Below, in pieces: positions 1 to 8,427 of a stretch of 19,423 bases of DNA. The notes under the pieces are model-generated. The model made no database searches, had not been told where the DNA came from, and worked only from the letters and a program-made list of their open reading frames with translations. Origin of the DNA: CAZPXH01 sp964591085 (lineage in GTDB: Bacteria > Spirochaetota > Spirochaetia > DSM-27196 > CAZPXH01); the NCBI GenBank assembly GCA_964591085.1, contig CAZPXH010000025.1, forward strand, positions 1-19,423, in the 5' to 3' direction. The translations under genes and the position numbers were made by a program. Numbering within the stretch: position 1 is the first letter of the stretch; each line of letters opens with the position of its first letter.

Positions 1-3000
1 GGGATCGCGATTGGCGCAGCGCTGGATGTGCAGGCGGGAGACCTGGACCTGACGACCACAACCGGCGGGATCAGCCAGACTGCGGCGATCAGTGCGGACG
101 CGGGGCTAACCAGCATTGATGCGGGCACTCAGAATGTGATCCTTGCTTCTGCCAACGACTTTCAGTCGGTTACGGCAAGCAACGTCGCTCAGCTCACCAT
201 CACCGATGCGAATGACCTGACGGTTGCCGCTGGGGGGATCACGGGGGCAACTGGCGCCGTGGCCGTTACAGCGGGTACAACACTTCGACTGGCGGGCAGC
301 ATTACCTCCGCAGATCAGAACATCACCGTCAATGCAGGGACGGTGGAGCTACAGAACAACGTCAGCATCTCCAGCGGAGCTGGGACGGCGGGTGACGTAA
401 CGATCTCCGGCGCGGTAGCGGATGATCTTGCCGGAGGCTCCAACCGCACCCTTACTCTGAACGCGGGCACAGGTACCCTGACGCTCACGGATGGCATCGA
501 AGGTGCGACGCTGCTAGGGGCTCTGATCGCCACGGCGGATGACATTGACTTCAACGGAGACGCGCTTCGGACGGCAGGCGCCCAGACCTGGAATGCCGGC
601 GCCGCTGCAATGGTTCTCGCTCTAGGTGGTGCTACAAACTGGGACGCAAGCGCAATCACCGTAAACGGTGATCTCTACCTGAATGCGCCCGGTTTCACGC
701 TGAATCTCAACCAGGACATCAGTATCAATGGCAATCTGATCTTGGCCGGAGGAACTCTCGCAGCGTCGGTACCGCGCCTCCTAGACGTCAGCGGGAGTGT
801 TACAGCCATTGGCGGAGGATACAGCGCCAACGATCCGGATTGGACCGGAGGCGATACCCGCTTTGCACCGGATCCGACGCTGGTGACAAACCTCACCGCC
901 GGAGGCGCCTTCATTGTGGATCCCACTGGTGTTGCGGCGTTTGTCATTGACCCAAGCAACTTCACCTTTGAGATAGATGGAAGCCTCTTCGTGAACGGCG
1001 TTGACCTGAACGGGACCGGAGGTACTCTTGACCTGCGAACGCCAAATTTCGGCGGTAGCGGACCTGTGCCGAACGTGGGTGCAACGCCGACCGCATGGGG
1101 GGTGCCGTCCCGCGTGATCATCAACTCCACCCTCAACAACATCTCCGTTGAAGGAGTTGCCGGAGTAGCAGTTGCCGCCGCCGAGGCCACCGATGGTGGA
1201 ACCAACAACGCGACCGCGCCAGCAGTCCTAGACTTTGCCCGTCCCGAAGTCGCCACCGGTGTCTCTGCCGCCCGCACGTTGTCAGACCGGGTGATAGAGG
1301 TCACCTTCACGGAACCGCTTGAGAACAGCGCGGACCAGCTGCAGCATCTGATATCTACGGGTCCCGGTGCTGCTGCCAATCGACTCCGCTTTGATGCCGG
1401 ACTGGATCATCCCTTTGACTGGGTGGCGACCGCTGGAGATCTAAGCACAGGAGTTGCCGGAGCCGGCGATCAGAGCGTTGTTCTCTTTGAGACCCGGGCT
1501 GACCATTCCGGTGCTGGGGAACTTGGATGGAACTCGGATGCGGATGGAACCGGGCCCGGTACCGCTACAAGCACCAACTACAATGGTCTGGCGCTTGCGG
1601 GTGTAGATGCCGTTCCCGAGCTTCGCCTGTTCAAGGGTGCCGCGTTTGACAGCGCCGGAAACATGATTGGTAACTACGGTGAACACGGCGATTCCATCTA
1701 CACCGACACCGTGGACAACGCTCCGCCGCTTGCCACACAGGTCACCCACGGACGGGAACCGGGAGGTGGCGGCACTCCCGTGGAGACCGACAATGTCAGC
1801 CTCTATGACGCGCACAACTACATCGAGCTTGTCTGGAGTGAGCCCATCAACTTCGGGGACGGTGGCGGCGCCCTGGCCATCACCGGCACCCCGTTCACCG
1901 GTGAGGAGAACATCCAGAGCACCGAGACCTTTGGTACTGGCGATCCCGGCGGTGACATCACCGAGCTTGGTTCTCAGATGGAGCTGCTCGGTGTACTCCG
2001 TTGGGATATCGCTCCCGGGGATGAAGGCGATTTTGTCCGCGGAGACCGTAACAGCCCAGGTTTTGGTACCGGAACGGCAAATGCGCTTGATCGGCCGGTT
2101 GCCGATCCAAGGGTTCTGCGGGTCTACCTGAGCGGATTCAACGATGGCGCGGTGACCACTCCCGCGTTCCCCGGCTACCACGCCGGGTTGGATGATCCTG
2201 CCGGTCAGGCCTACCAGATCCTTGCGGCATCCCTGGTCACGGATGCGGCCGGGAACTCGCAGCTTGGCGTTGCCGATCCGGCAGTAGATGGCCCGAGCCA
2301 GAATCTTTGGACTGCGGGGAACGCCCCGACCTTCGGCCCCGCCGGTCTCACGGTGGAGGGAGCCCCTGGTACCTGGGACTTAACTGAGCCGCGCTTTGCG
2401 CCCTTCACTCCGGCCGGTGGCTATCCCAACGCAGAGCTGGTTCAGCGCGACATTGACGCAGACCTCCTTGCGGATGCCTTTGATGTCAACATTCTGGACA
2501 ACGCCGATCCTGCTGCCTGGGACTCAACCGCCGACCACAACAAGCCCGGAGAACCGGAGACGGAGTACCTCAGTGCGCTCATCGGTATCCGGGACGAGAC
2601 GATAGCCTTTGCCGACAACAACACCAGCAACCTCGGGTTCTCTGCCGCGCTGAGCGGGGCAACCCCGCAGCCACTGGCAACAACAACGGTACCGATTGCC
2701 TTTGACACCGAAGTGCAGAACATCCTGTTTGATCCGGATCCTCCGCCAGGCCAACCGATCAACCGGGAGAACGACGGCTACGTCTCCATCCGCTTTGACA
2801 ACGCAATGGGGCTCACCTTCCAGGCGCCGATTCAGTTCAGCTATGACCGCGAAACCGGCCTCATCACCGATCTGGCCGGAAACCTGCTGGCAAGCGTCAC
2901 CAACTTCAACGTGATTGAGCAGACCCCGCCGGAGTTCCGGCTGACCCTGGCCGCGGTTGACGGGACACGGGTGCTGGTGGTCTTCAGCGAGCCGGTTGAT

Positions 3001-4071
3001 GCCGACCCCGTCGGTTTCCTCCTTCCGGCACCCGCCGACTTCGCCATCGCTCCGCCGTTCAATACCCAGTTCAGCATTGTGGGTGTTGAGCCCATCGGAA
3101 CCGGTCCTACCGAGGCCGTAGAGCGCGCGTGGATCACGCTGGACTCGCCGGTCACGGTGGACTTTGCCGTCAACGGTGGCATCAGGCCCAACGGTGTCAA
3201 CCAGCTCTTTGACGACTCGGCAAACGCCATGCTGCCAACGGAGGAACGCCGCATCACGGACGTGGGAATGGGGGTGGCCGAGCCCGTGCTCGCATCCAAC
3301 GATATCCAGGTAGATGACGTGTTTGGTGACCAGTTCGCTGCCGTCACGGGATTTGACGGCAGCGGGCAAATCCTGGACCGGGACTTCCGGCTGGACGTTG
3401 AGCTCGCACCCGGAGTGGCCGTGCCCCCGTCCCTCCTGAGCCTGCCGATGCAGCTCTTCTACGATGTGGATCCGGACGCCGCGCTTGTCGGCACCGGGCT
3501 TGGTGTCACCAACGATTCCGGCTACGCCGGGATCTGGCTCCCGGATGACACTGACCTTGTGGTTCCACGCGCGAATGCTGCTGCACGCTCCGTGAATCCG
3601 GATGCGGCCGGAGTTGCTGCGCCTGTGTTTGGTGTTGATGCAGAGGATCCGGAGATTCAGCCCGGCGCAGAGCTGCAGTTTGTGCTCCGCCTCGGTGACC
3701 TGCCTCTGGCCCGGGTCCTTGATCCTGAGGATCCGAGCCAGCCCTTGCCCTGGAGCATCACCATTGAGCAACTCCTTGAGCAGAGATCTGGTGTCACCTT
3801 CCTCAACAACGTTATTGACCCCACCGCCGGACAGCAGGCCTTGCTGAACTACCGCCTGACCAGAGCCGGACAGGTCACGGTGCTGGTCACTGCGCTGGAC
3901 GGTACCGCGGTTCGCATCCTGGACCGTGGGCTTCGCGGCGCCGGTGACTACCAGCTCACCTGGGACGGAACCAACCAGAGCGGCCAGATCGTAGCGCGAG
4001 GGGTCTACTTCATTCGGGTTGTCGGTCCTGATCTTGATGAATCACGGCGTGTACTGATTGTGAAGCCCTAA
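1..4071 (+). CDS. Giant exported beta-rich protein with C-terminal FlgD-like Ig domain (5' truncated)
   Basis: The frame is open from base 1, so the N-terminus lies outside the window; 1356 residues remain, numbered here from base 1. Residues 1-240 are low-complexity, rich in G, A, T, N and D, with short alternating hydrophobic strands, like the beta-helix of filamentous-haemagglutinin-type exoproteins. About four SbsA-type (Big_5-like) Ig domains follow. Their opening strands read VTFTEP near 430, LVWSEP near 610 and VVFSEP near 995, and their ends read DSAGN near 551, TDAAGN near 745 and TDLAGN near 960. Residues 1271-1356 match the FlgD Ig fold, with VLVTALDG, WDGTNQSG and GVYFIRV, and end in a basic tail, RRVLIVKP. 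A surface or secreted structural/adhesive role is inferred. No catalytic motif was seen. The stop overlaps that of the convergent lipoprotein gene. Confidence 0.85.
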   Translation, partial: GIAIGAALDVQAGDLDLTTTTGGISQTAAISADAGLTSIDAGTQNVILASANDFQSVTASNVAQLTITDANDLTVAAGGITGATGAVAVTAGTTLRLAGSITSADQNITVNAGTVELQNNVSISSGAGTAGDVTISGAVADDLAGGSNRTLTLNAGTGTLTLTDGIEGATLLGALIATADDIDFNGDALRTAGAQTWNAGAAAMVLALGGATNWDASAITVNGDLYLNAPGFTLNLNQDISINGNLILAGGTLAASVPRLLDVSGSVTAIGGGYSANDPDWTGGDTRFAPDPTLVTNLTAGGAFIVDPTGVAAFVIDPSNFTFEIDGSLFVNGVDLNGTGGTLDLRTPNFGGSGPVPNVGATPTAWGVPSRVIINSTLNNISVEGVAGVAVAAAEATDGGTNNATAPAVLDFARPEVATGVSAARTLSDRVIEVTFTEPLENSADQLQHLISTGPGAAANRLRFDAGLDHPFDWVATAGDLSTGVAGAGDQSVVLFETRADHSGAGELGWNSDADGTGPGTATSTNYNGLALAGVDAVPELRLFKGAAFDSAGNMIGNYGEHGDSIYTDTVDNAPPLATQVTHGREPGGGGTPVETDNVSLYDAHNYIELVWSEPINFGDGGGALAITGTPFTGEENIQSTETFGTGDPGGDITELGSQMELLGVLRWDIAPGDEGDFVRGDRNSPGFGTGTANALDRPVADPRVLRVYLSGFNDGAVTTPAFPGYHAGLDDPAGQAYQILAASLVTDAAGNSQLGVADPAVDGPSQNLWTAGNAPTFGPAGLTVEGAPGTWDLTEPRFAPFTPAGGYPNAELVQRDIDADLLADAFDVNILDNADPAAWDSTADHNKPGEPETEYLSALIGIRDETIAFADNNTSNLGFSAALSGATPQPLATTTVPIAFDTEVQNILFDPDPPPGQPINRENDGYVSIRFDNAMGLTFQAPIQFSYDRETGLITDLAGNLLASVTNFNVIEQTPPEFRLTLAAVDGTRVLVVFSEPVDADPVGFLLPAPADFAIAPPFNTQFSIVGVEPIGTGPTEAVERAWITLDSPVTVDFAVNGGIRPNGVNQLFDDSANAMLPTEERRITDVGMGVAEPVLASNDIQVDDVFGDQFAAVTGFDGSGQILDRDFRLDVELAPGVAVPPSLLSLPMQLFYDVDPDAALVGTGLGVTNDSGYAGIWLPDDTDLVVPRANAAARSVNPDAAGVAAPVFGVDAEDPEIQPGAELQFVLRLGDLPLARVLDPEDPSQPLPWSITIEQLLEQRSGVTFLNNVIDPTAGQQALLNYRLTRAGQVTVLVTALDGTAVRILDRGLRGAGDYQLTWDGTNQSGQIVARGVYFIRVVGPDLDESRRVLIVKP

Positions 4072-5297
4072 TCCCATGTGGCGAAGTCAGCGTCAGTCAC
4101 CTGTGTTCCCCACGCATCAAGGTAGAGCCGCGCGTTCCGGAGCTCAATCGCGCCCAGGCTCCGTGACATGAGACCGCTTGCGGCCCGGATATCGGGGCTC
4201 AGGCCAATGGTAATCACCCCTTCCGGTCCATCCGCGCCAATGCTGATGTCACTCAGGTCCAGGCGCAGGATGATCGGGACTGTGCCGGTCCCGTACCCGT
4301 CCACATCGGAGAGCGTCACCGAGTCCGTTTGCCAGCCGGAAAGGGGGCTGGAATCCGCCGTGCTGCTCCAGGCAGACAGGTATTCCGCCGGGAAGCTGTT
4401 GGGAACCGTGGGGGTGGTGTCCGCAGGCAACGCGTCCAGCACCAGGACGTACTCGCCAGGGTAGGCCGGGGGGGAGTCTTCCGGGAGCTCCCCGACGTTG
4501 ATCTGCGTTGCCAGGACCGGGAATATGTCCGTGCGGATCACCCGGATATCATCAATGTAGCTGTCCAGGGTTGCACCGGGCTGTGTCCGGCTTCCAATGA
4601 CAAACTCGTGGGGACTTCCGTCATTGGTGGCGGCAATGCGGAAGGGCGGAAGCACCGTGGCACCGAAGTCGGGGGCGGAGGGGAGGGTGTACACCTCCCA
4701 GTCCACCGGAGTCTGAGGATCCGAGTCCTCAAACGGGCCCGCTCCAAAGCGGCTTCCGGTTCCGTCCCCGTAATCAAATGCATTGAAGATGGTCTGGGCG
4801 CGGTTGTAGCGCAGGCGGACTTCGTAGGCCGCGCCGGCTACAAAGAGATCAGCCAGACCTGCCCGCAGGTCAAAGGCCAGGAAGCCGTTGCCGGTGATGA
4901 AGAGACTCTCCCCGTCAATTGCCTCGTCGGCGGTGCTGCTGTCCGCATTGGCGGTCGGGGGTCCGGCACCGTCCACGGTCCAGTGCGGGTTCAGACCTGT
5001 CGCGGCAAAGTCGCCGTCCGGCATGAGGTTGGGGATCTCCAGCCGATAGCCTTGCGCCGTGGGTGTTGCGGAGATGTAGCTGTGGCCGCCGCCTGCGGGA
5101 ATTCCGGAACCGGCGCCAACAAGGGTCTCGGTCCATTCATCCAGGCCGGGGACCTGCCACGAATCCAGCAGGTTCACCTGGTAGTAGTCACGGAACGGAT
5201 CATTCTCTGATCCCGGCAGCGGCGGCGCGCAGGCTGTGAGCAGCGCTGTTGCCGCAAGGGTGGCAGCCATCCGAACACTCGGGCCCAAGCGCACCAT
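4068..5297 (-). CDS. Lipoprotein with jelly-roll/CBM-like region, function unknown
   Basis: The product is 409 residues from the ATG at 5297. A short basic N-terminus precedes a hydrophobic stretch and the lipobox LLTAC, with the lipidated Cys at residue 23. A second ATG at 5270 would also keep the lipobox. Neither start has a visible Shine-Dalgarno sequence, and the frame stays open further upstream into bcp, where the composition looks non-native. The mature protein is beta-rich. The stretch NLMPDGDF, through YEVRLRYNR, to SYIDDIRVIR resembles carbohydrate-binding modules of the CBM4/9 jelly-roll type. A C-terminal part (about residues 270-400) looks like a second beta domain. It lies 70 bases downstream of bcp on the same strand and converges on the giant exoprotein gene. 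A surface-exposed or periplasmic binding role is inferred; the assignment to a known family is weak. Confidence 0.75.
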   Translation of the reverse strand: MVRLGPSVRMAATLAATALLTACAPPLPGSENDPFRDYYQVNLLDSWQVPGLDEWTETLVGAGSGIPAGGGHSYISATPTAQGYRLEIPNLMPDGDFAATGLNPHWTVDGAGPPTANADSSTADEAIDGESLFITGNGFLAFDLRAGLADLFVAGAAYEVRLRYNRAQTIFNAFDYGDGTGSRFGAGPFEDSDPQTPVDWEVYTLPSAPDFGATVLPPFRIAATNDGSPHEFVIGSRTQPGATLDSYIDDIRVIRTDIFPVLATQINVGELPEDSPPAYPGEYVLVLDALPADTTPTVPNSFPAEYLSAWSSTADSSPLSGWQTDSVTLSDVDGYGTGTVPIILRLDLSDISIGADGPEGVITIGLSPDIRAASGLMSRSLGAIELRNARLYLDAWGTQVTDADFATWD

Positions 5298-5367
5298 GTG
5301 GCGCAGGGGACTCAGAGTAGGTCCACCGGCGCGGCATGCTGGAGCGCGGGCCACGGGAGCCCGGCGC

Positions 5368-5829
5368 TCAGCCAGCGGTGATAGCCTCCAGGACTTCCTG
5401 GGCGTGAGCATCCGGTTTCACCTTGGGATACACCTTCATGATGGTGCCATCCTCATCAACGATTACGGTGGAGCGCATGACCCCTTCGTACTCCTTGCCG
5501 TACATCTTCTTCACTCCCCAGGCACCGTAGGCCTCGATCATGGATTTCTCGGTGTCCGCAAGGAGGGGGAAGGGGAGGCTGTACTTCTCCCGGAACTCGG
5601 TGTGGGACTTCTCATCGTCCGCGCTGACCCCCAGCACAACCGCCCCGGCATCCTGCAGGGCCTGGTAGTTGTCCCGGAAGGAGCAGGCCTCCCTGGTGCA
5701 GCCTGGCGTATCGTCCTTGGGGTAGAAGTAGATCACTACCTTCTTGCCGCGGAACTGAGACAGCGTGGTCATGGTGCCGTCCTGGTCCGGAAGGTTGAAA
5801 TCCGGTGCCTTCTGTCCTGCATCAAGCAT
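5368..5829 (-). CDS. bcp: Thiol peroxidase of the Bcp/PrxQ peroxiredoxin family
   Basis: The protein is 153 residues, the usual Bcp length. It reduces hydrogen peroxide and organic hydroperoxides in the cytoplasm, using thioredoxin-type donors. The signature DDTPGCTREACSFRD holds the peroxidatic Cys44 and, five residues later, the resolving Cys49 typical of PrxQ. The conserved active-site Arg is R119 in GVMRSTVIVDEDG. The start is the ATG at 5829: it is preceded by GAGGAG with suitable spacing, and the first residues MLDAGQKAPDFNLPDQDG match the family N-terminus. The frame continues far upstream inside the M48 gene, but that part is not homologous. The gene overlaps the end of the M48 gene by 8 bases, so translational coupling is likely. 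Membrane-protease quality control paired with peroxide detoxification would suit a stress-related operon. Confidence 0.95.
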   Translation of the reverse strand: MLDAGQKAPDFNLPDQDGTMTTLSQFRGKKVVIYFYPKDDTPGCTREACSFRDNYQALQDAGAVVLGVSADDEKSHTEFREKYSLPFPLLADTEKSMIEAYGAWGVKKMYGKEYEGVMRSTVIVDEDGTIMKVYPKVKPDAHAQEVLEAITAG

Positions 5830-6943
5830 TTGCGTTGTTCTCCTCTGTTTTTTCAGTGTTCGTGCCGTTGCTGCCGCTGTCCTGCCCGGAGGAGCTTCCG
5901 CCGGAAGAGTCCCCACTCCGTGATGATGCTCCACCGCCTGGTCCGCCGAAGAAGGAGGCAAAGAATCCCTGGGCTTCCTTGCGGACGGTGTCGAATCCAT
6001 CGGCCAGCCGGCCCGCCATCTGTGAAAGCGGATCCCCCGAGTTCTGGAACTCTTCCCGATACGCGCGGGCTGCGCGATCAAGCTCTTCGTTCATCGCCCG
6101 CTCCTCGCTTGAACCCGCCTTGGGGTACTCGCCGCGAAGAATCGCACTGTACTCCTCACTCTCTGCCCATTCCCGGAGCCCGGCCACCCGAAGGACCGGG
6201 AAAGGATGGGTCTGGCCGATGAGGTTCAACAGCTTGTAGATGCTGTCCGAAACGCTGGTGGAAGCATCGTACTCTTCTGCCTGCCGGAGGAACTCGGCGG
6301 TGTCCATCTGGTCTGTCTGTCCGCCACCGGCAAGCTTCATGAGCATGTCTGTGCCAATCTCCCGGTCCTGAGTCACCAGGAGTGCGGCTCGGTCACAGGA
6401 AAGCTCAGCCCGCCGCTGCCACTCGCGGAGCGCCGCAAGCACGCCCATCAGCACAAGGCCTGTCAGCGGAAGCCGTGCCAGCCCGGCGCCGGCGTTCACC
6501 AGGAGCCACAGCAGGGTCAGGTACAGAACGTGGCCGCTGAGGATGTGGCCAAGCTCGTGGGCCACCACAAACAGCAGTTCATCATCGCTTGCTCGTTCCA
6601 CAAGTCCGCTGTTCAGAGAGATAAAGGCCTTGTCCACGCCAATTGCACCCGCGTTCATGACCGGGTTCTGCGTGACATAGACCTCTGGGAGGTCCGGAAC
6701 ATCCAGTACCCGGCAGGCGGTCACTAGGGCCTGGTGAACCCGCGGAAACTGGGTCTCGCTGACGCGAACTGACGATGAGAGAAACAGGAGCCGAAGCGAC
6801 TTCTCGGTGGTTGCACCGAGGAACCACTTCACGATGTCGTCCATGCCCGGGACCGACTTCAGCGCGCGGAGCGCAGCTCGGTCGGCGGGATGCTCCCAGC
6901 TTGCCGAGGTAATCCCGGAGAATGCCTGCTGGTCAGTAATCAT
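5822..6943 (-). CDS. M48 family zinc metalloprotease, membrane-associated
   Basis: The product is 373 residues from the ATG at 6943. The zinc-binding HELGH motif is at residues 129-133 and the third ligand is probably E180 in RRAELSCDRAA, the normal M48 pattern. A hydrophobic stretch at about 139-172 between the motifs probably forms two membrane helices, as in HtpX-like proteases. The family degrades misfolded membrane proteins, but there is no N-terminal membrane anchor, so this is not a standard HtpX. The C-terminal 45 residues are a Gly/Ser-rich low-complexity tail ending in Asn and Glu. An in-frame GTG at 7000 would add 19 basic residues; the ATG was preferred. There is no Shine-Dalgarno sequence, but TACTTT sits exactly 6 bases before the ATG, suggesting a leaderless message. 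The end overlaps bcp by 8 bases. Confidence 0.9.
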   Translation of the reverse strand: MITDQQAFSGITSASWEHPADRAALRALKSVPGMDDIVKWFLGATTEKSLRLLFLSSSVRVSETQFPRVHQALVTACRVLDVPDLPEVYVTQNPVMNAGAIGVDKAFISLNSGLVERASDDELLFVVAHELGHILSGHVLYLTLLWLLVNAGAGLARLPLTGLVLMGVLAALREWQRRAELSCDRAALLVTQDREIGTDMLMKLAGGGQTDQMDTAEFLRQAEEYDASTSVSDSIYKLLNLIGQTHPFPVLRVAGLREWAESEEYSAILRGEYPKAGSSEERAMNEELDRAARAYREEFQNSGDPLSQMAGRLADGFDTVRKEAQGFFASFFGGPGGGASSRSGDSSGGSSSGQDSGSNGTNTEKTEENNANA

Positions 6944-6949
6944 ACCGAC

Positions 6950-6978
6950 AAAGTATCGCAGGGGCACCCGCCGAGCAA
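6950..6978 (-). promoter_or_regulatory. Predicted promoter of the M48 gene, leaderless type
   Basis: On the minus strand TTGCTC, 17 bases of spacer and TACTTT are followed by six bases and the ATG at 6943. Transcription would begin at or next to the start codon, which fits the missing ribosome binding site. The -35 matches the consensus at its first three positions only. Confidence 0.45.
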
Positions 6979-7004
6979 TCCTGGAGGCCCTGACTCGCAC
7001 GTGC

Positions 7005-7033
7005 TCGAAACGGGCGGCACCGGAGGATAGACT
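7005..7033 (+). promoter_or_regulatory. Predicted promoter of the lipoprotein gene at 7040, leaderless type
   Basis: TCGAAA at 7005 and TAGACT at 7028 are separated by 17 bases. TAGACT ends six bases before the GTG at 7040. A GGAGG at 7022-7026 lies 13 bases before the start, which is long for a Shine-Dalgarno sequence, so either reading is possible. Confidence 0.35.
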
Positions 7034-7039
7034 TCCCTT

Positions 7040-7867
7040 GTGTCAGCACCAGTCCCATCAGCCCCGCCGGAGTCCACTCCGCCCGCGTTCATCATCCCGG
7101 ATCCCGCCTCACCGCTGCGGTGCCACCGCACCCGCCGCCTGGCTTCGCTCCGTCTGGCTACGCTTCGGCGGGCAGCACTCATCCTGGTCGTCGTGCTGCT
7201 CGCGGCTTGCAGCAGCACGGTGTCCATCAGAACGACAGAGGAAGCCGAGCTTTCGTTTGAAGCCGGGCTGATTGGCCCGGCGCGGAGCTTCCTGGTGGAT
7301 GTACTCAGCGCGCTGCGAGCGCAGGGTCAGGGAATGTTTGATCTCCCGCGCATCGCGGCGGTGGCCGCAGAACGCGGCGCGGTGCTGCGGGGACTCGCCG
7401 AGCCCGAGCCCGGAAGCCTCAGTTTCTCCGCCGAGTTCACGGATGCGGCTGCGCTGGCGGAGGTCCTTGCAAGCACGTCCTTCTCCGTTCGTCAGGCAGC
7501 CGGTTCAGAGGTGCTGACCCTCCGGCTCCAGCGATCGCTTGCGGATGATCTGCTCGCCCTACTGCCGGAAGCGGAGCGGGGTGCCATGGAGCTCTTCCTC
7601 CCGGAGGATGGGTCCACCAGAGAGGAGTACATCGACTACCTTCAGTGGCTGCTTGAGGGCTACGGTGATACCGAGGAGTTGCTTGCGATCTTTGAGCAGA
7701 CCAATCTGGTGCTGCTCCTGGAAGGAAGCCCGGCATGGCGAGTGAGAAGCAGCGCCGGTGACGTGCAGGCTGTGCAACCGACAGCCGGCGGAGTGCAGGT
7801 GACCGTTCCCGTCTTTCCGCTGCTCCTGGGCGAGTGGCTCATCACGCTGGAGCTGCAGCGCCCCTGA
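7040..7867 (+). CDS. Lipoprotein of unknown function with long N-terminal extension
   Basis: The product is 275 residues from a GTG. A Pro-rich and then Arg-rich N-terminus (residues 1-44) precedes a hydrophobic core and the lipobox LLAAC, placing the lipidated Cys at residue 57. That is unusually far from the start, but no ATG, GTG or TTG closer to the signal was found. The mature part begins with STVSIRTTEEAELSFEAG and alternates helical, Leu/Ala/Glu-rich stretches with beta strands. Acidic segments such as PEDGSTREEYIDYLQWLLEGYGDTEE lie in the second half. I do not recognise the family. It is divergent from the M48 gene and 42 bases upstream of a membrane-protein gene in the same direction. 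A periplasm-facing lipid-anchored location is inferred from the signal alone. Confidence 0.75.
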   Translation: MSAPVPSAPPESTPPAFIIPDPASPLRCHRTRRLASLRLATLRRAALILVVVLLAACSSTVSIRTTEEAELSFEAGLIGPARSFLVDVLSALRAQGQGMFDLPRIAAVAAERGAVLRGLAEPEPGSLSFSAEFTDAAALAEVLASTSFSVRQAAGSEVLTLRLQRSLADDLLALLPEAERGAMELFLPEDGSTREEYIDYLQWLLEGYGDTEELLAIFEQTNLVLLLEGSPAWRVRSSAGDVQAVQPTAGGVQVTVPVFPLLLGEWLITLELQRP

Positions 7868-7874
7868 GCTGTTC

Positions 7875-7904
7875 TTGTGCGGTGACTGCCTCTGCATTGA
7901 TAAT
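7875..7904 (+). promoter_or_regulatory. Possible promoter before the membrane-protein gene
   Basis: TTGTGC at 7875 and GATAAT at 7899 are 18 bases apart. GATAAT ends five bases before the GTG at 7910, and that gene has no Shine-Dalgarno sequence. The site could give a separate leaderless transcript inside the apparent operon. Confidence 0.3.
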
Positions 7905-7909
7905 GCCGC

Positions 7910-8404
7910 GTGCGTCGGCGAGCCATCGACTATCCCCTTGTCCTGTTTGTGGTCCTCGCCATCCTCGGGATGTTCCTGCTGGATCTCCCGCTCCTTCTGG
8001 TCAACGAGCCCGGAGTGCCCGACGGTGGTGGGGCGGCCGTCAGGCTGCTAGAGGTGTACGTTGAGCAGGCGCAGCCCGGATTCACCGCCAACACCCCGGC
8101 TGCACGGGTGCGCCTGTCGGTCAACGTCTTTGTCCAGATTCCGCTGTTGATCATTGTGGTGCTGGGCGTGCTTGCTCAGCGTGCCGGGGTGAGAATCCCT
8201 GCGCTGATTGCGGTGTGTCTCGGCGCGCTCAACCGTGCGACCTTCCTTTCAGAAGCGCTGGTCGCTCAGGAGATTCCGGGGCCCGGGCTCTTTGTCATTG
8301 TGCAGATGCTCACGGGCTTGTGGATGTTATTGGTGCTGGTGAAGATCAGGCCCCTGGAGATGGTGCGCATCCTTCGGGTGCAGAGTTCCCTGGATCGAAT
8401 CTGA
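7910..8404 (+). CDS. Four-helix integral membrane protein, unknown function
   Basis: The product is 164 residues from a GTG. Four hydrophobic segments are visible: residues about 8-30, 71-92, 95-113 and 125-144. After a short Arg-rich N-terminus (MRRRAIDY), the loop between segments 1 and 2 is long (about 40 residues) and polar, and holds VNEPGVPDGGG. By the positive-inside rule the N-terminus and the basic C-terminal tail would be cytoplasmic, putting this loop outside. I do not recognise a family. It lies between the lipoprotein gene and map, only 23 bases before map, so it is probably co-transcribed with it. The start has no Shine-Dalgarno sequence, and an ATG at 7903 is out of frame. Confidence 0.75.
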   Translation: MRRRAIDYPLVLFVVLAILGMFLLDLPLLLVNEPGVPDGGGAAVRLLEVYVEQAQPGFTANTPAARVRLSVNVFVQIPLLIIVVLGVLAQRAGVRIPALIAVCLGALNRATFLSEALVAQEIPGPGLFVIVQMLTGLWMLLVLVKIRPLEMVRILRVQSSLDRI

Positions 8405-8427
8405 GGAAGACGGAACAAGGGCAGTAG

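Noticed and set aside
2524..3771. A 415-codon open frame on the minus strand inside the giant exoprotein gene
   Set aside because: Its translation lacks any domain pattern and runs antisense to clear Ig-like domains. It is explained by the GC-rich codon bias of the + strand gene.
4329..5210. A 293-codon open frame on the + strand opposite the jelly-roll lipoprotein
   Set aside because: There is no recognisable domain or start signal, whereas the minus-strand lipoprotein has a signal peptide and lipobox. It is a shadow frame.
5830..6081. An 84-residue N-terminal extension of Bcp
   Set aside because: It overlaps the M48 gene in another frame and is not Bcp-like. The ATG at 5829 has GAGGAG upstream and matches the family start.
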